NCBI GenBank assembly: GCA_010672825.2
Contig: JAAHFU020000001.1
Location: 1,302,001 to 1,366,000 of the forward strand
DNA: 64,000 bases
Direction of reading: 5' to 3'
DNA from: Leptolyngbya sp. SIO1E4
GTDB lineage: Bacteria > Cyanobacteriota > Cyanobacteriia > Phormidesmidales > Phormidesmidaceae
This document shows, in pieces, positions 36,817-45,257 of the stretch. Both the position numbers and the translations under genes were made by a program. Within the stretch, counting starts at the first letter, position 1. The number at the start of each line of letters is the position of its first letter. Under the pieces are notes generated by a model. That model saw nothing but the letters and a program-made list of their open reading frames with translations. It ran no database searches and was not told the DNA's origin.

Positions 36817-38286
36817 TTGGGCGACATAGGAACGTTATCTTTACCGTGTTTACAGGTTGTGCATCTTTTCAACGTGCGTAAGCAACGCTGGTCGCTAGTT
36901 CTGTTGAGCTTGGCGCTGGTGTGGCTACTCAATCATTGGCGTACGGGGGCTGTGGTCAAACCCACCCAAGCTGCTCTCGCGCAAGATTCTTACATTCAGG
37001 TTTACTTTAATCACTCCCAAGCCCAGGTTTATCAAGACCCGTATCGCCACATCAAGCGTCACGGCGATGATTTAGAGCAGGTAGTTGTAGAGGCGATCGC
37101 CCAAGCCCAGACTTCCATTGACGTTGCTGTACAAGAAATAAACCTGCCCAACATTGCGCTGGCCCTGCGCGATCGCGCTCAAGCCGGAGTAACCGTACGG
37201 GTCGTTTTAGAAAACCAATACAATCACATCTGGAAGCCGTTGAATACCTTCCAAACCCAGCAACTCGACGATCGCCAGCAGTCTAAACATACAGAGCAGC
37301 AGCAGCTCATTGACGCCAACCGTAACGGTAAAATTACCGCCCAAGAACTGGATCAGGGAGATGCCATTCGGATTTTGGAGCAAGCCAACGTGCCCTTGAT
37401 TGATGACACCGCCGATGGCTCTAAAGGCAGCGGCTTGATGCACCACAAATTTATGGTGGTCGATGGCAAAACCGTGGTGGTTGGATCGGCCAATTGGACA
37501 CTGAGCGGCATCCACGGAGACTTTGCCCATACAGAGAGTCGGGGGAATGCCAATGGACTGTTGAAAATCGAAAGTGCAGCGTTAGCATCAGTCTTCACCG
37601 AAGAATTTGAACTAATGTGGGGGGATGGGCCAGGCCAGGCAAAGGACAGTTTGTTTGGGTTGCAAAAACCGCTGCGATCGCCCGCAACGGCTAAGATTCC
37701 AGGTTCTCAAATCACGGTGCAGTTTTCCCCCGTTTCTGACAGTGAGCCCTGGAGCAAAAGCGTTAACGGCCTGATTGGGAAAACGCTGCAGCAGGCCAAC
37801 CACAGCGTTGATTTAGCCCTGTTTGTATTTTCTGATCAGCGCATTAGCGATCGCCTCGCCCGCAAATCTCAAGCAGGCGTCACGGTTCAAGCCTTGATCG
37901 ATGCCAATTTCATTTACCGCAGCTACAGCGAAGCGCTAGACATGTTGGGCACGGCGATTCCCGATCATCGCTGCAAATTTGAAGCGAACAATCGTCTCTG
38001 GCAACCCCCTATTTCCCAAGTGGGCACCCCAACCCTGCCAGAGGGTGACAAGCTACACCATAAATTTGCCCTCATTGATGATCACACGGTGATTATGGGC
38101 TCCCACAATTGGAGCGCCTCGGCTAATCACACCAACGACGAAGACCTGCTGGTCATTCGCAATGCCACTGTTGCGGCCCACTTTCGCCGTGAGTTCGATC
38201 GTCTCGCCGAACTGACAGAGATGGGGCGCACCCAAGCACTGCAAGAACGTCGCCAGCGTCAGCGTAAAACCTGTGGCCTATCGTAA
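36817..38286 (+). CDS. Phospholipase D-like protein with an EF-hand-like insertion
   Basis: 489 residues from TTG 36817, which follows a TAGGGAGA Shine-Dalgarno; GTG 36874 is another option. A hydrophobic N-terminal segment (LVLLSLALVWLL) suggests export or anchoring. Two PLD catalytic motifs HxK(x)4D are complete: H209/K211/D216 followed by VVGSANWT, and H414/K416/D421 followed by IMGSHNWS. Between strands of the first half lies DANRNGKITAQE (166-177), a canonical EF-hand calcium loop with acidic or oxygen ligands at 1, 3, 5, 9 and 12. It may be a nuclease or phospholipase outside the cytoplasm; the substrate is unknown. Confidence 0.88.
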   Translation: MGDIGTLSLPCLQVVHLFNVRKQRWSLVLLSLALVWLLNHWRTGAVVKPTQAALAQDSYIQVYFNHSQAQVYQDPYRHIKRHGDDLEQVVVEAIAQAQTSIDVAVQEINLPNIALALRDRAQAGVTVRVVLENQYNHIWKPLNTFQTQQLDDRQQSKHTEQQQLIDANRNGKITAQELDQGDAIRILEQANVPLIDDTADGSKGSGLMHHKFMVVDGKTVVVGSANWTLSGIHGDFAHTESRGNANGLLKIESAALASVFTEEFELMWGDGPGQAKDSLFGLQKPLRSPATAKIPGSQITVQFSPVSDSEPWSKSVNGLIGKTLQQANHSVDLALFVFSDQRISDRLARKSQAGVTVQALIDANFIYRSYSEALDMLGTAIPDHRCKFEANNRLWQPPISQVGTPTLPEGDKLHHKFALIDDHTVIMGSHNWSASANHTNDEDLLVIRNATVAAHFRREFDRLAELTEMGRTQALQERRQRQRKTCGLS

Positions 38287-38449
38287 GTTGATACAGGCGA
38301 TTCCAGGGCTGGCAAGCATGTCAGCGGCCAAGCACCTTTCCATCAAAAGTCTCGGGTTTCTGCACCATGCCAGTCAAATGATAGTAAACCCGATACAGTA
38401 AAGGAAAATTAAGGTTTCTTCAGACTTGACGATAGGGGCAACAAAACTC

Positions 38450-39628
38450 ATGCGCGTGATTTTAATGACCGGAAAGGGCGGGGTAGGCAAAACCTCCGTT
38501 GCAGCAGCAACCGGTCTACGGTGTGCAGAACTCGGCCACAAAACCTTGGTTCTCAGCACTGATCCGGCCCATTCCCTAGCTGACAGCTTTGACATGGAGC
38601 TGGGACACGCGCCACGCCAAGTGCGCCCCAACTTGTGGGGGGCTGAGCTAGATGCCCTGCTAGAACTTGAAGGGAACTGGGGCGCAGTCAAGCGCTACAT
38701 TACTGAGGTCTTGCAAGCGCGAGGTCTAGAGGGCGTTGAAGCTGAAGAGTTAGCGATTCTGCCAGGCATGGATGAGATTTTTAGCCTGGTACGGATGAAA
38801 CGCCACTACGACGAAGGCGAGTTCGACGTTCTGATTATTGACTCTGCCCCAACAGGAACAGCCCTTAGGCTCTTAAGCCTGCCAGAAGTAGCGGGCTGGT
38901 ATATGCGTCGCTTTTACAAACCCTTCGAGGCGGTCTCCGCCGCCCTGCGCCCTTTGGTTGAACCGCTGTTTCGCCCAGTCGCTGGCTTTTCCTTGCCTAC
39001 CAAAGAGGTGATGGATGCGCCCTATGAGTTTTATGAACAACTCGTAGAGTTAGAAAAGGTGTTGACGGATGCCGCAACGACCTCTGTCAGGCTGGTTACC
39101 AATCCCGAGAAGATGGTCATCAAAGAATCTCTGCGGGCTCACGCTTATCTGAGTTTGTACAACGTGGGGACGGATCTGGTGATTGCAAATCGCATCATTC
39201 CCGACTCGGTTCAAGATCCTTTCTTCCAGCGCTGGAAAGAGCAGCAAGAACAGTATCGCCATGAAATTCACGAAAATTTCCGCCCTTTGCCGGTTCGTGA
39301 AATCCCCCTTTATTCTGAAGAAATGTGCGGTATTTCAGCCCTAGAGCGGCTGAAAGAAACCCTTTACGGCGACGAAGATCCGACTCAGGTGTACTACAAG
39401 GAAACCACCTTACGGGTGATTCAGGAGGGTGATAACTACAGCCTTGAAGTTTACTTGCCCGGCATTCCGAAAGATCAGGTCGAACTCAGCAAAACGGCGG
39501 ATGAGCTAAACATTCGTATTGGTAATCATCGCCGTAATTTAGTTCTTCCTCAAGCTTTGGCAGCCATGAACCCAGCCGGAGCCAAGATGGAAGAAGACTA
39601 CCTAAAGATTCGATTTGCCACTGCTTAG
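38450..39628 (+). CDS. ArsA/Get3-family ATPase with C-terminal HSP20-like domain
   Basis: 392 residues from ATG 38450. A deviant Walker [10 protein letters not shown] at the N-terminus, [12 protein letters not shown] as switch I, and [18 protein letters not shown] as switch II place it in the ArsA/Get3 group. The last 80 residues ([20 protein letters not shown] to DYLKIRF) are an HSP20-like (alpha-crystallin) domain, a common addition in cyanobacterial and plant relatives. There is one ATPase unit rather than the tandem pair of arsenite pumps, and no ars genes nearby. A role in handling hydrophobic or tail-anchored proteins is likely but unproven. Confidence 0.9.
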   Translation: MRVILMTGKGGVGKTSVAAATGLRCAELGHKTLVLSTDPAHSLADSFDMELGHAPRQVRPNLWGAELDALLELEGNWGAVKRYITEVLQARGLEGVEAEELAILPGMDEIFSLVRMKRHYDEGEFDVLIIDSAPTGTALRLLSLPEVAGWYMRRFYKPFEAVSAALRPLVEPLFRPVAGFSLPTKEVMDAPYEFYEQLVELEKVLTDAATTSVRLVTNPEKMVIKESLRAHAYLSLYNVGTDLVIANRIIPDSVQDPFFQRWKEQQEQYRHEIHENFRPLPVREIPLYSEEMCGISALERLKETLYGDEDPTQVYYKETTLRVIQEGDNYSLEVYLPGIPKDQVELSKTADELNIRIGNHRRNLVLPQALAAMNPAGAKMEEDYLKIRFATA

Positions 39629-39720
39629 GGCATTTTGAACTAGCAGACCAGAAGAAAGAAATTTCAATATTGTATGCAGGATGCTTTAGAAGAAAAGTGT
39701 CCATCCCTTTAAAACTTTTG

Positions 39721-39750
39721 AGAGGCACCTAATAGGTGCCTCTTTTAGTT
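39721..39750 (+). terminator. Rho-independent terminator after the ArsA-like gene
   Basis: AGAGGCACCT-aat-AGGTGCCTCT is a perfect 10-bp stem with a 3-base loop, followed by TTTAGTTT. It lies 92 bp after the stop. The rest of 39629-39952 holds no recognised gene. Confidence 0.9.
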
Positions 39751-39952
39751 TGCAGCTAAATGCTTCACAGGAGACAGCGTTTATACCAGTTCTCGTTTCT
39801 AAAGCGACAGATCAGCCCCCTACCTGCGGCAGGGGGGTGGCGATGTGTAGCGCTGCTTTGGAAAGTTGGGATTAGCTCAGATCCGCTGCAGGGCTGTCTA
39901 CAATTTTGGCTGTGCCATAATGGTGGCCAAAAGTTTCCGGCAGCTACAAAAA

Positions 39953-42265
39953 ATGGATAATGATTTTGATTCTGACATTGAAAGAGGCGATCAGCTATAT
40001 GAGTCAGGTCAATATGAAGAGGCAATGGCCGTTTATCAGCAATTGCTTGAGAACAATCCACTCAATTATGAAATCTGGTATAAGCAAGGACTCGCGCTGG
40101 AATCATTAGAGCGTTATGACGAATCATTACATGCGTTCAAACAAGCAACAGAGATTCAATCAGATTATTTTTTAGCTTGGAATAAACGAGCATCTATTCT
40201 ACTTGAATTAGAGTCTTATGAGGAAGCTTTAGCAGTCTGCAATGAAGCTTTGAGCATCTCTCCTGAAGACAGTGAAATTTGGCGCAGACATGGTTCAGCT
40301 TTATATGAACTCAAGCGTTATGAAGAGGCGCTTTCCTCCTGTAATCATGCTATAGATATCAACCCTAATAACGATAAGGCATGGACGAACCGTGGTTCTG
40401 TATTAAATGACTTAGGGCGCCATGAAGAAGCACTTACCTCTTATGATCGAGCCATAGAAATTGAGTCTAATAGTTATGTTGCGTGGAATAATCGTGGTTC
40501 TATATTAAATAATTTAGGGTGCCATGAAGAAGCACTTACCTCTTATGATCGAGCCATAGAAATTGAGCCTAATAGCTATACCGCATGGATAAATCGTGGT
40601 ACCGCATTAGATGGTTTAGATCGCCATGAAGAAGCTCTAAAATCTTATGATAGTGCCATAGAAATTCATCCTGAAAATGCTATTGCATGGATCAATCGTG
40701 GTATTTCTTTAAGGAATCTAGAGCGTTACGAAGAGGCATTCCAGGCTGATGATCGAGCCATTAAAATTGAACCTACTAATGCTAAGGCTTGGAATTGTCG
40801 CAGTGCTGATTTGCATAACTTAGGTCGCCATGAAGAAGCCTTGGAATCTTATGACCGCGTCATAGAGATTAATTCTGAGGATGTTTATCCCTGGATAAAT
40901 CGTGGATTTAGCTTGAGGAGCCTAGAGCGTTATGAAGAAGCTCTAAAATCTTATGATAGAGCCATAGAAATTGAGCCTGAGAATGCTAGTACGTGGATCA
41001 AACGTGGTCTTGTATTAGATAATTTAGATCGCTATGAAGAGGCTCTAAAATCTTATGACAGAGCCATAGAATTTGATCCTGAGAATGCTCGCGCATGGAT
41101 CAACCGTGGTATTTCTTTAAGCAATCTAGAGCGTCATGAAGAGGCTCTCCAGGCTGATGAGCAAGCCGTAAAAATTGAACCTGATAACGCTGAAGCTTGG
41201 AGAAATCTTGGTTTTGGTTTACATGATTTAGGGCGCTATGAAGAAGCTCTACAAGTTAATGATCGAGCTTTAGAAATTGATCCTGACAACGCTGATACTT
41301 GGATATATCGCGGTGTTCATTTAATTGCTTTAGATCGTCATAAAGAAGCGCTTGACGCCTATATTAGAGCTGTAAAAATCGAGCCTGAAAACGCCAAAAC
41401 TTGGAATATTTATAGTAAGTGTTTGGATGGTCTAGGCCATCATGAAAAAGCCTTAGAATCTCTTGATAGAGCCATAGAAATCAATTCTAAGAATGCTCAT
41501 ACTTGGAGAAACTTTGGCGCTCACCTCTGGACAGATCGTAGTGCTATCCTAAATAAATTAGAACGTTATGAAGAAGCACTTCAGGCTGACAGTCGAGCTG
41601 TAGAAATTGAGCCTGAAAATGCTGCTGCTTGGAGGAATCTTAGTTTTAGCCTAAGGAATCTAGAGCGCTATCAAGAAGCACTTTACGCCTGTGATAGAGC
41701 TATAGAAATTGAACCAAATAACATCCATGCATGGAAAAGTCGTAATTTTATTCTCACGAAATTGAAACGACATAAAGAAGCTTATAAGGCTGTAGCTCAG
41801 GTCAGACAACTGTATCGAGACTCTAAGAATGCATCAGGAAAAGAAGTAGGTTTTAGGGCTTGGGCTAAAGCCATACCCTGGAAGCTATTTGTTTCAGTTT
41901 CCAGTGGAGTGAACGCAGCTATTATTCTCCTAGAGTCATTAACTTTCGCCCTCACTCTTGCGGATGTTGCTGATGGACAACAGATATTTAGGATGACTAT
42001 CTTTTTTGCTCCAGCATTATCAGGGGTGATAGGCGTTTATTTTGTCAGGAAGCAGAACTCATCTATTCTAAAAAATGTCGATAATCTACTCGCGTTTATA
42101 TTTTGCCTAGGCACCAGTCGTTTTCTAATACTCTATATATTATCTCTAGCGGAGAACTTATGGTTTTCGATCTCTAATTATTCTGCTATGTTAAATAGTT
42201 TATCTCTTAGCCTGCCCATAATGTTGATAAGCACTCTCATAGCGGCTAACCGTTATAAACGCTAG
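39953..42265 (+). CDS. Long TPR protein with C-terminal membrane domain
   Basis: 770 residues from ATG 39953 (ATG 39920 is also possible). About 18 tandem 34-residue TPR units fill residues 5-625; the consensus is AWxNRGxxLxxLxRYEEAL then xSYDRAIEIEPEN. One unit near 41520 has an extra 8 residues (FGAHLWTD). After the TPRs come about four membrane helices (VNAAIILLESLTFALTL, IFFAPALSGVIGVYFV, LLAFIFCLGTSRFLILYIL, LSLPIMLISTLIAA). The units are also nearly repeated at DNA level with a 102-bp period, and the gene is clearly more AT-rich than its neighbours. It is probably a protein-binding scaffold anchored in a membrane; partners unknown. Confidence 0.9.
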   Translation: MDNDFDSDIERGDQLYESGQYEEAMAVYQQLLENNPLNYEIWYKQGLALESLERYDESLHAFKQATEIQSDYFLAWNKRASILLELESYEEALAVCNEALSISPEDSEIWRRHGSALYELKRYEEALSSCNHAIDINPNNDKAWTNRGSVLNDLGRHEEALTSYDRAIEIESNSYVAWNNRGSILNNLGCHEEALTSYDRAIEIEPNSYTAWINRGTALDGLDRHEEALKSYDSAIEIHPENAIAWINRGISLRNLERYEEAFQADDRAIKIEPTNAKAWNCRSADLHNLGRHEEALESYDRVIEINSEDVYPWINRGFSLRSLERYEEALKSYDRAIEIEPENASTWIKRGLVLDNLDRYEEALKSYDRAIEFDPENARAWINRGISLSNLERHEEALQADEQAVKIEPDNAEAWRNLGFGLHDLGRYEEALQVNDRALEIDPDNADTWIYRGVHLIALDRHKEALDAYIRAVKIEPENAKTWNIYSKCLDGLGHHEKALESLDRAIEINSKNAHTWRNFGAHLWTDRSAILNKLERYEEALQADSRAVEIEPENAAAWRNLSFSLRNLERYQEALYACDRAIEIEPNNIHAWKSRNFILTKLKRHKEAYKAVAQVRQLYRDSKNASGKEVGFRAWAKAIPWKLFVSVSSGVNAAIILLESLTFALTLADVADGQQIFRMTIFFAPALSGVIGVYFVRKQNSSILKNVDNLLAFIFCLGTSRFLILYILSLAENLWFSISNYSAMLNSLSLSLPIMLISTLIAANRYKR

Positions 42266-42422
42266 GACTCTTTTAAGTTACTCCACATAATATTGATAGT
42301 AAAAGGATTTGAAACGTCATTCAAACGTAGCAGCCAAGAATCTATGTGAGAAGGAAAAATGATGCATACGCGATTTTTAGCTTTCTCCCATTCATTTTTC
42401 CAAGTAATTTTTGTATGAGTCC

Positions 42423-42767
42423 TTACAACACATAGAGAAGGCAAATGCCAAAAATAACCAGCAGAATCATCCAGGTGCTGTAGCGTTGCCACAGTGTCTT
42501 GAGAAAAGAGGTTTTGGGTGCGTATGCGATCGCTTCTTCTACCGCATTGACCGATTGATACAGGGTGCAATCCTTAGCATAGGGACGTCGAGGTAGGGTG
42601 CAAGAGTCATCCTCGTGGTAAGCACAACTCTTGCACAGAACCTCGTCGCCGATGGCTCGGTGTAACTCAATGCCCGGATGGCCATAAGCTTTGAGTTCTA
42701 AACGACAGCGAGGGCACTTCAGATCTGTAACTTTGACCTGGTTTTGGCAACGGGGGCAAATCGGCAT
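42423..42767 (-). CDS. Zinc-ribbon protein with C-terminal membrane helix
   Basis: 114 residues. Two CxxC pairs at the N-terminus (C4/C7 and C18/C21 in MPICPRCQ and LKCPRCR) form a zinc ribbon. A second cysteine set (C45, C48, C56, C67) lies in VLCKSCAYHEDDSCTLPRR and KDCTLY. The C-terminal 20 residues (WMILLVIFGICLLYVL) are a membrane anchor. I know the pattern from cyanobacterial hypothetical proteins but no function. It faces the TPR gene convergently and lies 30 bp downstream of the TIGR03792-like gene. Confidence 0.75.
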   Translation of the reverse strand: MPICPRCQNQVKVTDLKCPRCRLELKAYGHPGIELHRAIGDEVLCKSCAYHEDDSCTLPRRPYAKDCTLYQSVNAVEEAIAYAPKTSFLKTLWQRYSTWMILLVIFGICLLYVL

Positions 42768-42797
42768 AACCCTTAGTCAAAAGAAGCTTCTCGTATC

Positions 42798-43121
42798 CTA
42801 GCGCGGGGTTTCGTAACTCACGGGGAAACGACGCACCTGAAATTCTTTCACATTCTCCAGGATGTACTCAAAGGGCACCGCTTCATCAAAACGAGCCTCA
42901 ATCTCAGCCAATTCATCTTCAGGAATTGCCTTCCATTCTTCACGGGTACGCCAGCGAATCACTAAAATGACCGCTTCTTCATCTTCTGGAGATATCCAGG
43001 TCTCTTTTGAGAGAAACCCTGGATAGGTCTGTAGAGCAGCAGTCCAGATTTCATCATCGAGTTGAACGTACCGCTCTCGTTGATCGGCAGGTACCCGAAA
43101 TTTAAGCCATTCAATAATCAT
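42798..43121 (-). CDS. TIGR03792-like ABM-fold protein
   Basis: 107 residues. IEWLKFRVPADQRERYVQLD, YPGFLSKETWISPED and VILVIRWRTREEWKAI match a small cyanobacterial family (TIGR03792) with the dimeric alpha/beta barrel pattern seen in antibiotic-biosynthesis monooxygenase-like proteins. The reaction, if any, is unknown. It is probably co-transcribed with the zinc-ribbon gene, whose start is 30 bp downstream. Confidence 0.75.
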   Translation of the reverse strand: MIIEWLKFRVPADQRERYVQLDDEIWTAALQTYPGFLSKETWISPEDEEAVILVIRWRTREEWKAIPEDELAEIEARFDEAVPFEYILENVKEFQVRRFPVSYETPR

Positions 43122-43318
43122 GCGTTGAGTTCATCAAGGGGGATAGGTGCTTGCTCTGGGAGGCATCATTTTTACTGTACCGTCAGAGAGTATTTTGCTA
43201 GGTCTGCCTCGCCAAAGAGCAGGACAGGGTTCGGTTGTTTAGGTACAAGGCCGTTGCCGATCTTTGTCAAAATGAAGCGGTAACCGTGGTGAACTGAGAT
43301 TCATCCTTGGGAGGCAAA

Positions 43319-43642
43319 ATGGATACCAATAACCTGCTTCGTCAGCTAGTCATGATCGGCATTGGCACAACCTCTCTGGTCGCAGAGCGGCTGCGACAGG
43401 TCAGCGATGAATGGGTTCGCGAGGGGCGGTTCAATCCTGAGCAGGCGAGCAGGTTTGTCGATGACTTTATGTCTCAGTTTTCTGGGGACTCAGCAGCGTT
43501 TGAAGAGCAAATGCAGCGCCAGCTCAAAAATGTGCTGCAAGATCTGGGGGTACCCCGACAGGCTGAGATGGATGAACTCCGAGGACGCCTTGATCGCCTG
43601 GAACGTCAGGTGCGTGATTTAGAGAATAAGCTTTGGCGATAG
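43319..43642 (+). CDS. Phasin-like small coiled-coil protein
   Basis: 107 residues from ATG 43319, preceded by GGGAGG at a proper distance. A helical N-terminus (NLLRQLVMIGIGTTSLVAERL) leads to an amphipathic middle and a long C-terminal coiled coil (EMDELRGRLDRLERQVRDLE). This matches the phasin-type family found widely in cyanobacteria, also in strains without polyhydroxyalkanoate granules, so a granule role should not be assumed. The next gene, FKBP, starts 93 bp downstream on the same strand. Confidence 0.75.
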   Translation: MDTNNLLRQLVMIGIGTTSLVAERLRQVSDEWVREGRFNPEQASRFVDDFMSQFSGDSAAFEEQMQRQLKNVLQDLGVPRQAEMDELRGRLDRLERQVRDLENKLWR

Positions 43643-43735
43643 GTTGATTGACCCAGAATGCCGGTAGGATATTCGTGGGCTGAATTTCAGCTCGTGTTTT
43701 GACCGTTGCCGTAAATTCTTGCAGGAGACAGTTTC

Positions 43736-44341
43736 GTGCGCGAGATCATCATCAGTTTTGCTGTACTGGTCGTCTTTTGTGTCGTGCTGTTGGTGGCTCA
43801 GTTTACCGGGAGTCAAGGGAGTGCGATCGCGGTTAACCTGAACAAGTCTGAACCAACGATTGTGACTGAAACCGAAGTGGCGCAAGCTGCTGCTGATTTG
43901 CTGCCCGAAGAAGAGGCTACAACTGATGAGACTGCGACAGAGGCCTCTGTAGACGCAACTGAAGAATCATCTGCTGAAGAAGAAACATCGAGTGAGGAAA
44001 CGCTTGTGACGACGGACTCGGGGCTGCAATACGAAGATATTGTGGAAGGAACTGGCGCCATGCCCCAATCAGGTCAGCGGGTAACGGTTCATTACACAGG
44101 CACGCTGGAGGATGGCACTAAGTTTGACAGCTCCCGCGATCGCAACCGTCCCTTTACGTTCACCATTGGCGTGGGCCAGGTGATCAAAGGCTGGGATGAA
44201 GGGGTTGCCTCTATGCGGGTTGGCGGTCAGCGTAAGCTCATTATTCCCCCTGAGCTAGGCTACGGGGCTCGGGGCGCTGGTGGTGTGATTCCACCGAATG
44301 CGACGTTGCTCTTTGATGTAGAGCTGCTGCGCATCGGCTAG
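43736..44341 (+). CDS. FKBP-type peptidyl-prolyl cis-trans isomerase, exported
   Basis: 201 residues from GTG 43736. An N-terminal membrane segment ([19 protein letters not shown]) anchors or exports it. A very acidic, Thr/Ser-rich linker (about 45-92) follows, then a complete FKBP domain: [52 protein letters not shown] and [13 protein letters not shown]. It isomerises prolyl bonds, probably in the periplasm or thylakoid lumen. A likely terminator follows the stop. Confidence 0.95.
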   Translation: MREIIISFAVLVVFCVVLLVAQFTGSQGSAIAVNLNKSEPTIVTETEVAQAAADLLPEEEATTDETATEASVDATEESSAEEETSSEETLVTTDSGLQYEDIVEGTGAMPQSGQRVTVHYTGTLEDGTKFDSSRDRNRPFTFTIGVGQVIKGWDEGVASMRVGGQRKLIIPPELGYGARGAGGVIPPNATLLFDVELLRIG

Positions 44342-44373
44342 GGCAATATTGCGATTTTCAGGCAATGCCAAAC

Positions 44374-44405
44374 AACCCCGGCTGCGATCGGGGTTCAGCG
44401 TTTTA
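44374..44405 (+). terminator. Terminator after the FKBP gene
   Basis: AACCCCG at 44374-44380 pairs with CGGGGTT at 44389-44395 and is followed shortly by TTTTA. A second, longer-loop hairpin (TACCCCTGTG/CACAGGGGTA, 44410-44440) lies directly downstream. The remainder of 44342-44670 contains a heptamer-like repeat (44555-44581) and no gene. Confidence 0.7.
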
Positions 44406-44670
44406 GGGGTACCCCTGTGGGCGAAACACTCACAGGGGTATTGGATAAGAATACTGTCGCTGTTAACCAAAGCCTGTTTCCTCGGACTTACACAGTGATA
44501 TTACGGCAGCCCAGATCACTCAACTGCCCTTTAGCCAAGCCTTTTCAGTCATCCTTCTGCTTTCTGCCCTCTGCCTTTTGCGATCGGGGTGGTTGCAGGT
44601 CTTCAAATTCTCTACTGTCAAGGTAGGGATACTCCCAAACTGAAGAGAGAATATGGATGGCTATAAAGAT

Positions 44671-45036
44671 ATGCAGAACAAGATAATCTTTTTGAGCGCT
44701 GTTACCCTGTTGCTTGTAGGTTGTAATGCCTTGGCTCCCTCAGAAGAGCCTGCAGAGACGCAGGCACCTGATTTGGAGACGCAGGCACCCAGTGAAGTTT
44801 CGCTGGTGTTTCGCGCCGGGATGTTGTCTGGCTGCTTAGACAGTTCTGGTTACGACGCTCAAGGTGGAGACCCCAACCAAAATCAGACAGTTATGGCATT
44901 TTGCCTATGCTATGTAGACGAAGCAGTAACCGTAGCCGAAGTAGAGGACGATCAAGTGAGTTTACCGAGCGATCTCTCCCCGGTGTTTGATACCTGTGAA
45001 GCTAAAGTTTCAGAAGAAATCTCGGGGTCCAATTAA
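44671..45036 (+). CDS. Small secreted lipoprotein
   Basis: 121 residues from ATG 44671 (ATG 44653 also in frame). A signal peptide with lipobox (FLSAVTLLLVGCNALAP) makes it a probable lipoprotein. A short imperfect internal repeat (ETQAPDLETQAP) links to a small folded part with four cysteines (GCLDSSGYD, AFCLCYVDEA, FDTCEAK), possibly disulfide-bonded. I do not recognise the family. Confidence 0.65.
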   Translation: MQNKIIFLSAVTLLLVGCNALAPSEEPAETQAPDLETQAPSEVSLVFRAGMLSGCLDSSGYDAQGGDPNQNQTVMAFCLCYVDEAVTVAEVEDDQVSLPSDLSPVFDTCEAKVSEEISGSN

Positions 45037-45170
45037 ATCAAGGCGGGCGCTTTAAACATATCGCCTTGCTCAGTTGAATCCAGTATGGTGAAAGGCAGAA
45101 GGCAGAAAGGAACCCTCTTTATGAGGGATATTCAGATGTCTGAATGGCTCAGCCTTACTGGCAATAGGGG

Positions 45171-45226
45171 ACATCTGGGTCAAGGCAGGGGCTAGGGTGC
45201 CCTTTACCCGCATGCAAAGCGCTGTA
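45171..45226 (-). repeat. Dispersed TATAGC element, copy F (partial)
   Basis: In minus orientation it reads TACAGCGCTTTGCATGCGGG, then CACCCTAGCCCCTGCCTTGA and CCCAGATGTCC. The right end is degraded. A two-unit heptamer repeat lies at 45094-45107 in the same spacer. Confidence 0.7.
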
Positions 45227-45257
45227 GGTTGCCACTGCGATCGCGGCATTAAACATG

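Noticed and set aside
38450-39628. Arsenite pump ATPase
   Set aside because: Only a single ATPase unit, an HSP20-like tail and no arsB, arsR or arsC nearby; a Get3-like role fits better.
43319-43642. Evidence for polyhydroxyalkanoate granules
   Set aside because: Phasin-like proteins occur in many cyanobacteria without PHA synthase, and no pha genes are in the window.
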